Source of the DNA: Tolypothrix sp. FACHB-123 | GTDB lineage: Bacteria > Cyanobacteriota > Cyanobacteriia > Cyanobacteriales > Nostocaceae | DNA: 64,000 nucleotides | Direction: 5' to 3' | Assembly (NCBI RefSeq): GCF_014697075.1 | Contig: NZ_JACJRE010000012.1 | Location: forward strand, 88,130 to 152,129 | Part shown: positions 17,093 through 26,305 of the stretch, one piece after another | Position numbering within the stretch: position 1 is the stretch's first letter | Layout: every line of letters starts with the position of its first letter | Notes under the pieces: generated by a model | Told to the model about the DNA's origin: nothing | Databases searched by the model: none | What the model saw: only the letters and a program-made list of their open reading frames with translations | Position numbers and translations under genes: made by a program

Positions 17093-18790
17093 TTAGAAGT
17101 TATAACCAACCCCTAAGATTAAACCAACGCTGGTTTCATCAAAAAAGGCTGCATTTACAGAACCTGTGAGTGTAAAGCGATTTGCTATAGGAATATCTAC
17201 ACCACCAGTAGCCATAAAAGCAACTTCCGTGTCACCAGAAGTATCAATAGCGACACCAGCACCGATAAAAGGCGCGATCGGGAAGCGGCTTTGTCCTGTG
17301 ACGGTATCTGCTTGACGGGCAAAATCTAAAGTTACGGGAACCAGAACTAATGTGTTATCCCCAAAAACTGCTGATGGGCGCACGGAGATATTACGTGTCA
17401 AACCTATTTTACTGATGACCGAGAAGTTACCTACACTTAAAGAATTATTACCAGTTAAGCCAATGTTACCGCCAACACCGATATAGCTAGGGCCGCCAAG
17501 AGTGGTTCTACCTGGTGAAACTCCGCCAGTAGTTCCTCCTTGAGTTGGAGTCCCTGGAGTCCCTGTACCTGGTTGCTCGCTGGTAAGGTTAGGCGGAATT
17601 AGAACTTGGTTAATCGCATGGATGACGCCATTGCTAGCTTGGACATTCGCTTGAATAACTTGGGCATCGTTGACGACAATTTGATTATTAGCTGTATCTA
17701 CCTTAACGTTGACAGGTTGAGCCTCAAGAGTCGTAACTTGCCCAGTTGACAGTTGGCTAGAAGTTAATTGACCAGAAACTACATGGTATCGCAACAGCTT
17801 AATCAATGTTTCGCGATTTTCCGGTAGCTGTAATTGCTGTAGAGTCCCTGCTGGTAAAGCCGCAAATGCTTGATCTGTAGGAGCAAAGACAGTATAAGGG
17901 CCTGGTTGTTGCAGGATATCTGTTAACCCAGCGGTTTTTAGTAAAGAAGTTAAAGTTGTAAATGAAGCGCTAGATGCAGCCAAGGAAACGATATCTGTAC
18001 TGCCTGGTTGAGTTGGGGTAGTAGCACCACCTGCAACAATATAACTAGCAGCTGGAAGATTGCTGGCTATTGGTTGTAACTGTCCCTGTCTGACTAAAGC
18101 TTGATACAAAAGTGCGGCAGCTTCGGCGCGTGTTAAAGTCCTTTGGGGATCGAGTTGTCTAATTTCTGGATAGTTAACAACAATATTGCTTTGTGTAGCT
18201 GCTGCAACAGCATTCACCGCATAATTTGGGACAGATGAGGCATCTGTGTAGTAACTGTTCAACACAGTAGCTGCATCGCTGCTACTAGCTAAAGTTAAAC
18301 CACTGCTTAAAGCAACGATCGCTTGTACTTTAGGAATTTGTTCGTTGGGTAAAAATCTGTTTCCTGGATAGCCGGACATAAATCCAGTTTCGTAGGCTTC
18401 CCGAATTGCATCCGCCGCCCAGTAGTTAGCGGGAACATCCGAAAATCCGCCAGTAGTTAATTGTCTGACTGGGTTTTGGTTGAAAGCCTTTTGGATCATT
18501 GCGGCGAATTGCGCGCGAGTCACAGCTTGATCGGGCTTAAAAGTCCCATCAGGAAACCCTGCAATGATGTTTCTTTGCGCTAAGGCGGTAATAAATGGAC
18601 TTGCCCAGTAATTAGAAGCAACATCAGATAAGTTAGTTGTTGTAGCCCCTGGTGTGGTTGTATCTTGCGACAGCAAAGTACTTTGAGCCGAACCAGGGCG
18701 AGAAATTACAATAGGACTTAAAGTAGCAATTACTACTCCTAAAGCTAGGAAACTGCTTTTAAAGAATGAGCCGCGTAACCAACTAAACAT
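17093..18790 (-). CDS. SLH-fasciclin-barrel outer-membrane/surface protein
   Basis: The protein has about 565 residues. A signal peptide is followed by three S-layer-homology repeats, for example SDVASNYWASPFITALAQRN with PDGTFKPDQAVTRAQFAAMI, then SDVPANYWAADAIREAYETG, and a weaker third. A fasciclin (FAS1) domain spans about 255-395 (SFTTLTSLLKTAGLTDILQQ, YTVFAPTDQAFAALPAG, NGVIHAINQVLIPP). A Gly/Thr/Pro linker leads to about 130 residues of alternating strands ending in GVGYNF, as in outer-membrane barrels. SLH domains bind cell-wall polymer, so this could tie outer membrane to peptidoglycan. The ATG at 18790 has ggaggaaa upstream and is preferred over 18805. The three-part fusion is unusual. 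Confidence 0.85.
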   Translation of the reverse strand: MFSWLRGSFFKSSFLALGVVIATLSPIVISRPGSAQSTLLSQDTTTPGATTTNLSDVASNYWASPFITALAQRNIIAGFPDGTFKPDQAVTRAQFAAMIQKAFNQNPVRQLTTGGFSDVPANYWAADAIREAYETGFMSGYPGNRFLPNEQIPKVQAIVALSSGLTLASSSDAATVLNSYYTDASSVPNYAVNAVAAATQSNIVVNYPEIRQLDPQRTLTRAEAAALLYQALVRQGQLQPIASNLPAASYIVAGGATTPTQPGSTDIVSLAASSASFTTLTSLLKTAGLTDILQQPGPYTVFAPTDQAFAALPAGTLQQLQLPENRETLIKLLRYHVVSGQLTSSQLSTGQVTTLEAQPVNVKVDTANNQIVVNDAQVIQANVQASNGVIHAINQVLIPPNLTSEQPGTGTPGTPTQGGTTGGVSPGRTTLGGPSYIGVGGNIGLTGNNSLSVGNFSVISKIGLTRNISVRPSAVFGDNTLVLVPVTLDFARQADTVTGQSRFPIAPFIGAGVAIDTSGDTEVAFMATGGVDIPIANRFTLTGSVNAAFFDETSVGLILGVGYNF

Positions 18791-20078
18791 GAATATTTCC
18801 TCCAACAGTCAATAGAGTTGATTCTCAATTTTTAAATTCAATATGGGAAAGTGCTGATGATAAGGTGCGCATCTGGGCTAAAATTACGAACACGAAATGT
18901 TAAATTTTTTAGTCTAAAAATTTACCAATATATCCACCTTCCTTGTCTTTCATAACTTCCGTGCAAATGTTTAATTTTCAGAGCAACTCTAAGTGATGAG
19001 AGTTGAGCTTTTTCGTCACTACAGATCAAACCTAGCTGAAAAAGCTACTAAAGGTGTCTGAGATTTGCCGACAACTAAGAGCATCTTAGTATAAGTTCAC
19101 GACATTATCAGTTTGAGTAATGCGAACTGTGAAAAAGGGTATTTCTTAGTCGTCTTATCTTTAAGAACTAGTCTAATTACATCAATTTTGAGTTGCATGA
19201 GCCTGTTATTAAGATACAAGAAAGTCGCGGATTGCCATCTTTAATATTTTTAATCCGTTACATAAATCTAACAACTAGCTAAAGGCTAAATATTTAGAGA
19301 TTTTTTTCCTTCTTTAGATAGTTGACAACAGCAGTAATTATTTGAGTAAGACAGCGCCAGGACAAGCTTAGACTAGAAAAGCGCGATCGCACTTCCTTGC
19401 TTTCAGCATAGTTAATCTCTCTCACTGCGGTACAAAATTCTCTCAATCTTCATTGCGCATCGAAAATACCAATTTTTCAGATGGCGAGCTTTGCTAGTTG
19501 GTATCTTTTTTTGTGGAACTGCTGTACTAGCCTGTTTATCTATATCTCGTTAACCCAAGGAGGGAAGATACTTTTTGACTTCAAATCCGCTTTTGATTAT
19601 TCTTTTTACAAATAATTTATGATTAACGACTTAATCCTCATGTAATAGCAGATATACAAATCAGGCATCTAACCAGGGATTGGTAAATCCTTTCCCCACC
19701 ATCTTCATAAAGGATGTAAACATACAGCAAAATACATCACCTGAAGTTATTTTTCGCTCACTAATCAACGCTCTCAATTGTAAAAAAATAATGTGATATA
19801 TATTAGTAACTGGATATTTTATCGAGATAATACTGATAAAGCCGTATTATATTTGCCAAGTAGTTAATTTGATGAATACCGAATAGTATCATGTTAGCTA
19901 TCATACTCAAACGAACTTTTACCTATCGCCAAATCATGCTTTAATTTCCGAGAAGTTTATGAAGCTAAAATAAATTTTTGCCAATTCATCAATAAATCCT
20001 TGCATAAATCTAGATAAATAGACTAAAACTGCATATCTTATCCTTATATAGCTGATATATCAGCTAGCGCAAAACAGT
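18791..20078. other. Long intergenic region
   Basis: About 1.29 kb without a supported gene. It holds the leader of the SLH-fasciclin gene and the leader of the 2OG oxygenase. HIP1 occurs near 19382. No tRNA or repeat array was recognised. An sRNA or long 5' leader cannot be excluded. Confidence 0.45.
20051..20064. promoter_or_regulatory. Perfect 14-bp palindrome before the oxygenase gene
   Basis: The sequence gctgatatatcagc is fully palindromic and ends 14 bases before the ATG at 20079. It could be an operator or an mRNA hairpin near the ribosome-binding site. Confidence 0.4.
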
Positions 20079-20969
20079 ATGGGTATCCTTCTGCAAAAGA
20101 TACAAAATCGATTAATTAGAAATATTTACAATTTGCCATTTTTACAACATCAAGCTGAACTTGAATATCAGGAAGCGGTTACGAAACATCTGGCAAATTT
20201 ACCTATAATCCCTGCTGATGATATGAGTCTGATCAAAACTATCAACAATGAAGGACTAGTAATTACTTCATTAGCAGCTTTAGGAATTGCATCCAGTGGA
20301 AGTATGTTTCAGGCAGCAAAAAGCTTGATGCATCAAATACCCAGCAGTAATACAGATAATAACAATGAATTTGTTGTTCATGCTAGCCCTGAGCAAATTA
20401 TGGCATACCCAGAGATTTTTTTATGGGGAGTAGAACAACGATTAATTAATATAGTGGAAACTTATATAGGCTTACCTGTAGCCTATCATGGGGTTTACCT
20501 GCGTAGAGATATAGCTAATCAAGTCGAGCAAAAATCTCGACTATGGCATATAGATAAAGAAGATAGAAAAGTCTTAAAAATTATTGTTTATTTGCAGGAT
20601 ATGTATGAAGATAGCGGGCCATTTCAATATATTCCCATATCCTTAACTTCATCATTAATTCAATCACTGAAATATCATCATGGTTACATCCAAGATACAA
20701 CCATGCAAAAAGTGATATCACCTACTGAATATAAATCTTGTTTGGGTGCGGCTGGTACAGTAATCATTGCTGCTACTGGTAGTATCTTCCATCGCGGAAA
20801 AGTCCCTGTAGCAACCGATCGATTAGCTTTATTTTTTGATTACACTTCCAGAATGCAAACACAGTCATTTTATGGGAATTTATCGTTAGCAAATGAAGAT
20901 TTACTCAACTTGTCTGCATCTCTTTCCCAACAACAACGAGATTGCATATTTCTCCAGCAAAAACCTTGA
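20079..20969 (+). CDS. Phytanoyl-CoA dioxygenase-like 2OG-Fe(II) oxygenase
   Basis: The protein has 296 residues. The iron-binding facial triad appears as HID in LWHIDKEDRKVLKIIVYL (about residues 165-167) with the distal His in GSIFHRGKVPVATDRLALFF, where the Arg further on (TDR) would bind 2-oxoglutarate. The region between includes DMYEDSGPFQYIPIS, typical of the double-stranded beta-helix of PhyH enzymes. These hydroxylate small molecules, so a secondary-metabolite or lipid role is inferred. The gene stands alone after a long leader that ends in a palindrome. Confidence 0.75.
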   Translation: MGILLQKIQNRLIRNIYNLPFLQHQAELEYQEAVTKHLANLPIIPADDMSLIKTINNEGLVITSLAALGIASSGSMFQAAKSLMHQIPSSNTDNNNEFVVHASPEQIMAYPEIFLWGVEQRLINIVETYIGLPVAYHGVYLRRDIANQVEQKSRLWHIDKEDRKVLKIIVYLQDMYEDSGPFQYIPISLTSSLIQSLKYHHGYIQDTTMQKVISPTEYKSCLGAAGTVIIAATGSIFHRGKVPVATDRLALFFDYTSRMQTQSFYGNLSLANEDLLNLSASLSQQQRDCIFLQQKP

Positions 20970-21023
20970 AATGGCTATGAGATGAAAAAGCGATCGCACT
21001 CCTCAAATCCTCAACCATAGCTG

Positions 21024-21131
21024 CTACTTCTTCCAGGGTAGCTTTGTCCCCATCTCCGTCCATGCAGAGAACACCAGATAGACGATCAACAAACCAGCAC
21101 TGACTATAAAAATCACAACATCGTTATTCAT
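21024..21131 (-). CDS. Candidate 35-residue single-span membrane protein
   Basis: The frame begins MNNDVVIFIVSAGLLIVYLV and ends KLPWKK. A 17-residue hydrophobic span is followed by a polar/basic end, the typical shape of small cyanobacterial photosynthetic or regulatory subunits. No strong Shine-Dalgarno is visible (acagg is two bases from the ATG). It lies between the oxygenase and the carboxypeptidase genes. I do not recognise it as a known Pet, Psb or Psa subunit. Confidence 0.4.
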   Translation of the reverse strand: MNNDVVIFIVSAGLLIVYLVFSAWTEMGTKLPWKK

Positions 21132-21206
21132 ACCTGTAGCTTGATATTTATTAACAACTCTACCAACTTTTCCGTGTCAACAGCAGCGTATCAACACTTC
21201 TCCCAG

Positions 21207-22892
21207 TCAACCTAATATCACCTCAGTCCGCATAACTCCTGCACGTTCATGACGAGCTAATAGTTTCACTGTGCTACCTCCATCTCCCCGCACAATCCAT
21301 TCTACCTTTGCCCGGTCTTTGGTCGGATCGCTCTGTCTCCTTGTTGGGTGTGAAGGTTGGTAAGCCCGTCCCTCTAATTGTCCTAACTCTTCGCGGATGT
21401 TACCAGTTTCTAAAGTTACACCCTCAGGTAAGTCTATTTCACAGATACAGCCTCTGACTAGCTGCTTTTCCAAAGCTTTTTGGGTAACGTAGGTAGGTAA
21501 CCAACCTGTATTCTGTACAACTAACTGCACTCGATATAAATCGTTACCTAAGCTGTGGACGCTAGTTTGATAAATCTCCAACCGCGGGGAGATTAACAAA
21601 TGCCAAACTAACCAATCAGGAAAGCGGGCGATTTCATGTTCTAAAAACTCTGGGGGTGGATTGTACCACGCATACATGCTATCCCAACCGCCTAATTCAA
21701 CTTCACCAAGTTGGGGATGATCGAAGGGATACCAATCAACATAGCCCTTTCCTGAGAGCTGTTCATCGTTCCAGCGCAACAACTTCAGCTCATCTTCTAA
21801 GGGATGTTCTCGAAACCATTCGACATGTTTATATTCTTTAATTCCTGCTTGACTTTGGGGACTCCAAACTTCTACCGTCCAAGAAAAGACACCGCGATCG
21901 TCATAAGCCCAATCATCGAAGGTTCCTGAAATATAATCTTTCGGATCGTAGCGGAAGTCGTGAAAAGCAGAAATCGCTGGGTATTCCGTAATTTCCGTCG
22001 CTTTTTTCCCAATATATTGATAAATCCGGAGGTCGTTGACAGGAAATTCCTCATCGCTGTGGTAGCTGTAGGGACGAATGATTACGCCGCCAAAGGTATG
22101 AAAAGATACTGCCACTGTGATATTAGAGTGAGTCGTCATGAATTGGACAAGCGATCGCACTTCCGCTTCGGATGTGGGATAAGGGCCCGCCCCTGGCTGC
22201 TGAAACTCTTGTCGCCACATAGCCGGAAAGTTGCGGTTCAAATCTAACCCCTGTTGAGGCGGCTGAATCTTAATCTGTACTCCATCGTAATTTTCTATAC
22301 GTCCTTCAGGTATAACTCGGTAATATTTACCACCAAATTCCGTTGGTTCCCGACGCACCAATAAACGCGGTTCCGTCAGGGAAATTTTCCAAGCACCATT
22401 TGCATCGGGAATGCGCATCAGTAAAATCCGCCCATCCCCATCGATATCTTCCATAACTAAACCATCGTTGCTTTCCCTACCTTCAGGATAGGGACGGGTA
22501 GCAGAACGAATAAATTTTGGTTTGTCAGCCAAAGCCCACTCCGCACCATCAGGGTTAACTCGCGGACAAATGTAGAAGACGCGGGTGTCTAAACAAGGAG
22601 TAATCGCCGGATGATTACCGTAGGCTGTAACTAATGTTTGCAGTAGATATAGACAGACAATTGATGGTGCTAATTCCGTAGCGTGGATATTACCATCAAT
22701 CCAAAGGGCTGGTTTTTCCCTGTCTGTTCCGGTAGCAAAATTAGTAACTGTCAGCAGCCAGATGTCCCTACCTTCATAACTCTTACCAATGCTTTCTATA
22801 CGTACTAGGTGCGGAAATTCCGCAGCATAACTATGCAAGATGTTTGTTAGATCTTCGTAGCGGTAATATTTATCAAACTGAACATCTGGCAT
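21207..22892 (-). CDS. M14-family zinc carboxypeptidase
   Basis: The protein has about 561 residues. The N-terminal peptidase domain reads YYRYEDLTNILHSYAAEFPH, then the zinc motif HATE in LWIDGNIHATELAPS, the substrate-binding RNFP in GLDLNRNFPAMW, the third zinc ligand in SFHTFGGVIIRPYS, and a late catalytic-type Glu in FSWTVEVWSPQ. The C-terminal 150 residues form a strand-rich accessory domain. No signal peptide is visible, so it is probably cytoplasmic or atypical. A GTG start at 22979 would add 29 residues; ATG 22892 has gagaggg at a good distance and is preferred. It cleaves C-terminal residues from peptides; the true substrate is unknown. Confidence 0.9.
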   Translation of the reverse strand: MPDVQFDKYYRYEDLTNILHSYAAEFPHLVRIESIGKSYEGRDIWLLTVTNFATGTDREKPALWIDGNIHATELAPSIVCLYLLQTLVTAYGNHPAITPCLDTRVFYICPRVNPDGAEWALADKPKFIRSATRPYPEGRESNDGLVMEDIDGDGRILLMRIPDANGAWKISLTEPRLLVRREPTEFGGKYYRVIPEGRIENYDGVQIKIQPPQQGLDLNRNFPAMWRQEFQQPGAGPYPTSEAEVRSLVQFMTTHSNITVAVSFHTFGGVIIRPYSYHSDEEFPVNDLRIYQYIGKKATEITEYPAISAFHDFRYDPKDYISGTFDDWAYDDRGVFSWTVEVWSPQSQAGIKEYKHVEWFREHPLEDELKLLRWNDEQLSGKGYVDWYPFDHPQLGEVELGGWDSMYAWYNPPPEFLEHEIARFPDWLVWHLLISPRLEIYQTSVHSLGNDLYRVQLVVQNTGWLPTYVTQKALEKQLVRGCICEIDLPEGVTLETGNIREELGQLEGRAYQPSHPTRRQSDPTKDRAKVEWIVRGDGGSTVKLLARHERAGVMRTEVILG

Positions 22893-23017
22893 AATTACCC
22901 TCTCATGCGCCAGGCGTACATTCTCTACAATACCATTGCCTGTTACTGCAAATTGTGGTTTTGGGTTTTGAGATGACACAAATAGAGAGAATATTCCAAA
23001 TAGATGAAGTACGAAGG

Positions 23018-23043
23018 TAGGGGCACAATAATGTTGTGCCCTA
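23018..23043. repeat. Hairpin repeat taggggcacaa/ttgtgcccta
   Basis: Near-perfect arms flank a short loop. A related hairpin occurs at 27294-27321 (ctaggggcacaa/ttgtacccctag). Both are intergenic. Confidence 0.55.
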
Positions 23044-23159
23044 TAATTATTTGGATATCAACAATGCAGTCTTCTGCAAATAAATTGGCTGATTCTAGAC
23101 ATTGTGTAATTTTAAATCTGAAATTTTCCATCTAAAATTTAGTAATTTATCTGGGAAGT

Positions 23160-23462
23160 TCATCGGGGACATTCGGGTAAACTTTTCTCAGCATAATTAC
23201 AATCAAAATAAATTAGAGCTTCCCTAGTAGATTCAAAAGTGGGAGTTGTGATGTAAGATTTACTGTTTGGACTAGCTTCTTTTGACCAAATCTTTAAGTA
23301 GTAACTACGATTATCATCGCTAGACCATAATTCATAACGATAATTGCCTCCAAAACCCTCACTATTTAAATAATCAGCTAGGGCTGTATGTGATGTGGCT
23401 ATGCAGGTCAATAAAGTCAACACAGGAATTGTGACTACTTTTAAGATTGGACTGAATTTCAT
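23160..23462 (-). CDS. Small secreted protein, unknown
   Basis: The protein has 100 residues with a strong signal peptide (VVTIPVLTLLTCIATSHTAL, cleavage near ALA-DY). The mature 70 residues are polar (YRYELWSSDDNRSYYLKIWS) and contain two late cysteines (FDCNYAEKSLPECPR) that could form a disulfide. No family recognised. ATG at 23462. Confidence 0.6.
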   Translation of the reverse strand: MKFSPILKVVTIPVLTLLTCIATSHTALADYLNSEGFGGNYRYELWSSDDNRSYYLKIWSKEASPNSKSYITTPTFESTREALIYFDCNYAEKSLPECPR

Positions 23463-23681
23463 AAATACATCGGAGATACACTATATCTAGCTTCATAAAT
23501 ATGGTTTATCTTCACATCAGTAATAATGTGGAATATTTTGTAAAGATATAAAAATAACAACATTATTTGTAATGTTAACTAAAATTCCTATTGAAATCCG
23601 CTCTTGGATTTGTGAAATATTACATGTATGGTTGTTGACTGTCCATAGACAAAACCGACATTTTAAATTTAAGAGTTTTTA

Positions 23682-24578
23682 TCATCGATTCTCTTGGACT
23701 AATAAAACCGATTTCACTTGTCGCTTAATTGGTTTTCTTACCAAATTTAGCTTGCCGTAAATAGTCTTGCCATTGTAATAAAGTGAAGAAGAACTTCCTC
23801 CATCTAAATTCATCGCTTTTTTTGCTCCTAAGGTTTTCATAAAGGCTGCTAATTCTGATAAATTCATCCCCGATTTAGCCAAGCGGACATTAGGCTTTTG
23901 AGCTACCATAACTAAGAGAATATTGCCATCATCAGTAATACCAATAGCAGTTCTAGAACTAGGTTGATTGCTACCAATTGCATCTCTACCATTGGCTTGA
24001 TCAACAAATCCTTCTTGTTCTGAAGTAAGTTCAGGTAAAAGATTGGGGCCACCACCTACTGCATCGAGTAACTGACATCCGGCTAAGGGTAATTCATTGT
24101 GAGGAGTAATATCATAGGTGACAGTTTCTCCGCAGAGGTAGCGGCGAAATTCTGTGCGATTAAAAATTTTATTCAAATAAGGTTTGAGGTTAGGATTTTT
24201 GACTAGTCTTTCGTTATCTGTGGGATCGGCTACTACACGACCAGCAATAACAACATGAGATGTAGATTTTTGATTAACTGGGTCAAAAAAGCCTGCATTT
24301 AAAATAGCTTTTACTTGCTGTTTTCTGGCGAATTCTTCTACAGTGGCTACTTTATCTGCGATTGCAACTGTGACTAGAAATCGCCTATCATTGGGAATTG
24401 ATAAAATATGAACTACGCTTTGCGGTAAGGTGCGCTGTTCGTAGGTGATGGTTTTTGGTGGAGAAGGTGCAACATTTGGCACTTTTGATATAGAGGAATG
24501 CAACTTAAATAATAGTGGCATCCCGAAACTAATTAATGTCAGACTCAGTAGCCAGATTTTTTTGACTTGAATACCCAT
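23682..24578 (-). CDS. NAGPA-type phosphodiester glycosidase domain protein
   Basis: The protein has 298 residues. It begins with a signal anchor (WLLSLTLISFGMPLLFKL). The domain (DUF2233/NAGPA family) shows QQVKAILNAGFFDPVNQKST near residue 95, VGGGPNLLPEL, SRTAIGITDDGNILLVMV, and the conserved KAMNLDGGSSSSLYYNG. In animals the family uncovers mannose-6-phosphate; bacterial members are linked to exopolysaccharide or cell-wall glycan processing. An extracytoplasmic glycan role is inferred. ATG at 24578. Confidence 0.85.
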   Translation of the reverse strand: MGIQVKKIWLLSLTLISFGMPLLFKLHSSISKVPNVAPSPPKTITYEQRTLPQSVVHILSIPNDRRFLVTVAIADKVATVEEFARKQQVKAILNAGFFDPVNQKSTSHVVIAGRVVADPTDNERLVKNPNLKPYLNKIFNRTEFRRYLCGETVTYDITPHNELPLAGCQLLDAVGGGPNLLPELTSEQEGFVDQANGRDAIGSNQPSSRTAIGITDDGNILLVMVAQKPNVRLAKSGMNLSELAAFMKTLGAKKAMNLDGGSSSSLYYNGKTIYGKLNLVRKPIKRQVKSVLLVQENR

Positions 24579-24807
24579 ATTATTAAATTAAGCTGAAAAT
24601 TCGCTAAATAAATATTACCCAGGCAACTATGTAAATTCCAGATAAGATGACATTATATTTTTCTATACTTTTCTAGGCTGGATTTCATAGCCTATCTTTG
24701 TTATTATTTTTTAATCTTTGCTAGACACAAAATATGTAAGCGATCGCACTAGCACGAGTTGAGAATAATGGCGATCGCACTCCCATAGTCATACCTCTAT
24801 CGACAGA

Positions 24808-25080
24808 TTAAGAGGCTTTTGGTTGATACCAGAGAATTACCTGTAATTTGGCGCAGTAGCCACCCCAATCACTAATTTCCGTTTCATTGTCAGCCAGCCA
24901 ATCATAAATTTGTGCCGCTTTTGCTAAAGCTACCTTTTCCGAACGGTAAAGCTTTGGGCTAGGACAAAAGGCTTTACCATTGATGTGTATAGCTGCAATG
25001 TGCCAGTAGTCGCTACCTTCACCCTCCGGAACAACTTCTATAAATCCATTACTGTAAGGCTCAATTATGCCGATGTTCAT
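24808..25080 (-). CDS. Conserved hypothetical, 90 residues
   Basis: The protein reads NIGIIEPYSNGFIEVVPEGE, YWHIAAIHINGKAFCPSP, then EKVALAKAAQIYDWLADNET and ends LWYQPKAS. It looks like a small soluble cytoplasmic alpha/beta protein without signal peptide. No known domain recognised. ATG at 25080. Confidence 0.6.
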   Translation of the reverse strand: MNIGIIEPYSNGFIEVVPEGEGSDYWHIAAIHINGKAFCPSPKLYRSEKVALAKAAQIYDWLADNETEISDWGGYCAKLQVILWYQPKAS

Positions 25081-25244
25081 CTGCTAACTAATCGCACTCC
25101 CAAAATATTTATCCTACAGTTGCAATTGCTTAGTCGCTATCCTACTCTTTAGTTAATTTATTTAGCAGTCAAACAGGTAGCAAATCAGAGAAAGTCTGAG
25201 GTAACTGTACATAATTGTCAGTAATTCTTTAGGTATAATTCTCA

Positions 25245-25331
25245 ATGGCTAATTTTGTTCACTGTGGACAAAAACTTATTAGCAAAAATAGTCTTTGTAG
25301 CAGATGTGGTGGCGAAAAAATGGTCATATGA
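25245..25331 (+). CDS. Candidate 28-residue zinc-ribbon peptide
   Basis: The frame reads MANFVHCGQKLISKNSLCSR and ends CGGEKMVI. The spacing H-C-G-x-x-L, then C-x-x-C-G, is that of small zinc ribbons found at the start of many cyanobacterial proteins. The first knuckle has His-Cys without a second cysteine. It may be a micro-protein or the remnant of a longer zinc-ribbon protein cut by the TGA at 25329. The Shine-Dalgarno (aggt) is weak. Confidence 0.35.
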   Translation: MANFVHCGQKLISKNSLCSRCGGEKMVI

Positions 25332-25381
25332 TAATGAGCATCAATAATTAGCTATGACTAGAGTAATAATAGGAGCTTGAT

Positions 25382-25453
25382 ATGTTTAGCGCCCTGATTT
25401 TGTTTGCGGGTTACGCTGCTATTTCGACATTCTTTATTTCTGCGGTTGAGTAA
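25382..25453 (+). CDS. Candidate 23-residue membrane peptide
   Basis: The frame begins MFSALILFAGYAAISTFFIS and ends AVE. Practically the whole peptide is one hydrophobic helix. A good Shine-Dalgarno (aggagc) lies seven bases upstream of the ATG. Size and composition are like those of small photosystem or cytochrome subunits, but the sequence is not one I can name. Confidence 0.45.
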   Translation: MFSALILFAGYAAISTFFISAVE

Positions 25454-25498
25454 CAAGACACAAACGCTATATTTGATTGTGTATGAGATGAAGCGATA

Positions 25499-26128
25499 TT
25501 AGTTAGGCGTAGATGCTTCTTCGCGGCAAAATACAAATAGATTACCTGTTGCACCTCTTCCGACTCTAATTTGTGAGTCTAAATATGAGGTTGTCCACAG
25601 CGCTTCATTTCGCAAAAATTCCCACACCGGAATTTTCAACGCTGGTAAACTCCAACTGGAGATTCCCAAGGGCTTTGTTCCTTGTACGGAAAACGCCCCA
25701 AAACTTACTTGAGCAACCCGTTCATCTTCACCCCATCTCCATACGCCGTCAGCTATTAAGCGCCATTCTCCTAAAAATGGGAGAGCGAATTCCGCACAGT
25801 TGGCGGCGGAAATTTGCGAGGAATGGCTTGCAACTAAGGTTTGCCACACGCGTATAATTTTCACTCCTCCCCCAATTTCTCTGAATGACGATAGTCGGCG
25901 CGTGACTACAGTACCGCGCGAAGCGTAAATTAATCGCCAGCTACCAGTTAGGGAGGAAAGATGATTGACGCTAAGGGGGCGATCGCGGGGATTTAGCCCC
26001 TCCAACTGTTGCACAAGGCGATCGCTTGTTTCATCGGGCGAGGGAAATATGCTTTGCTGCCAGCCTAACTCTGCAATTCGTTGCAGTAGTTCCGTTTTTA
26101 AGCTAAATCTCGTTTTTTCATCATCCAT
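25499..26128 (-). CDS. PAP/fibrillin-family protein
   Basis: The protein has about 209 residues of the plastid-lipid-associated/fibrillin type. Hallmarks are LVQQLEGLNPRDRPL, the domain core LTGSWRLIYASRGTVVTRRL, and LGEWRLIADGVWRWGED, with VQVSF-like strands near the end (VAQVSFGAFSVQG). Fibrillins associate with lipids and thylakoids and may bind quinones. ATG 26128 has ggag eight bases upstream and is preferred to the ATG at 26149. Confidence 0.83.
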   Translation of the reverse strand: MDDEKTRFSLKTELLQRIAELGWQQSIFPSPDETSDRLVQQLEGLNPRDRPLSVNHLSSLTGSWRLIYASRGTVVTRRLSSFREIGGGVKIIRVWQTLVASHSSQISAANCAEFALPFLGEWRLIADGVWRWGEDERVAQVSFGAFSVQGTKPLGISSWSLPALKIPVWEFLRNEALWTTSYLDSQIRVGRGATGNLFVFCREEASTPN

Positions 26129-26270
26129 TATCTTTGCTCCATTTGTCATTGTCTCGATCGCCAGAGAAAATTACTTTACTTTTCTTTACGTAATTTGGTG
26201 ATTTGCGCTTGTTTACTGATTGAGTAAACACCTTTTATTCAGGCTATCAGCCTTTTACTGTCAACAGAGC

Positions 26271-26299
26271 TTGACATGTTGTTACAATTCTGTTAAATT
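26271..26299 (+). promoter_or_regulatory. Sigma-70-type promoter of the sRNA candidate
   Basis: A perfect -35 ttgaca (26271-26276) is separated by 17 bases from taaatt (26294-26299). No open frame follows; a terminator lies about 125 bases downstream. Confidence 0.5.
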
Positions 26300-26305
26300 T
26301 ATTTA

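Noticed and set aside
18791-20078. Possible tRNA or structured RNA in the 1.29-kb gap
   Set aside because: No T-arm consensus or cloverleaf was found by eye; a covariance search would be needed to exclude it.
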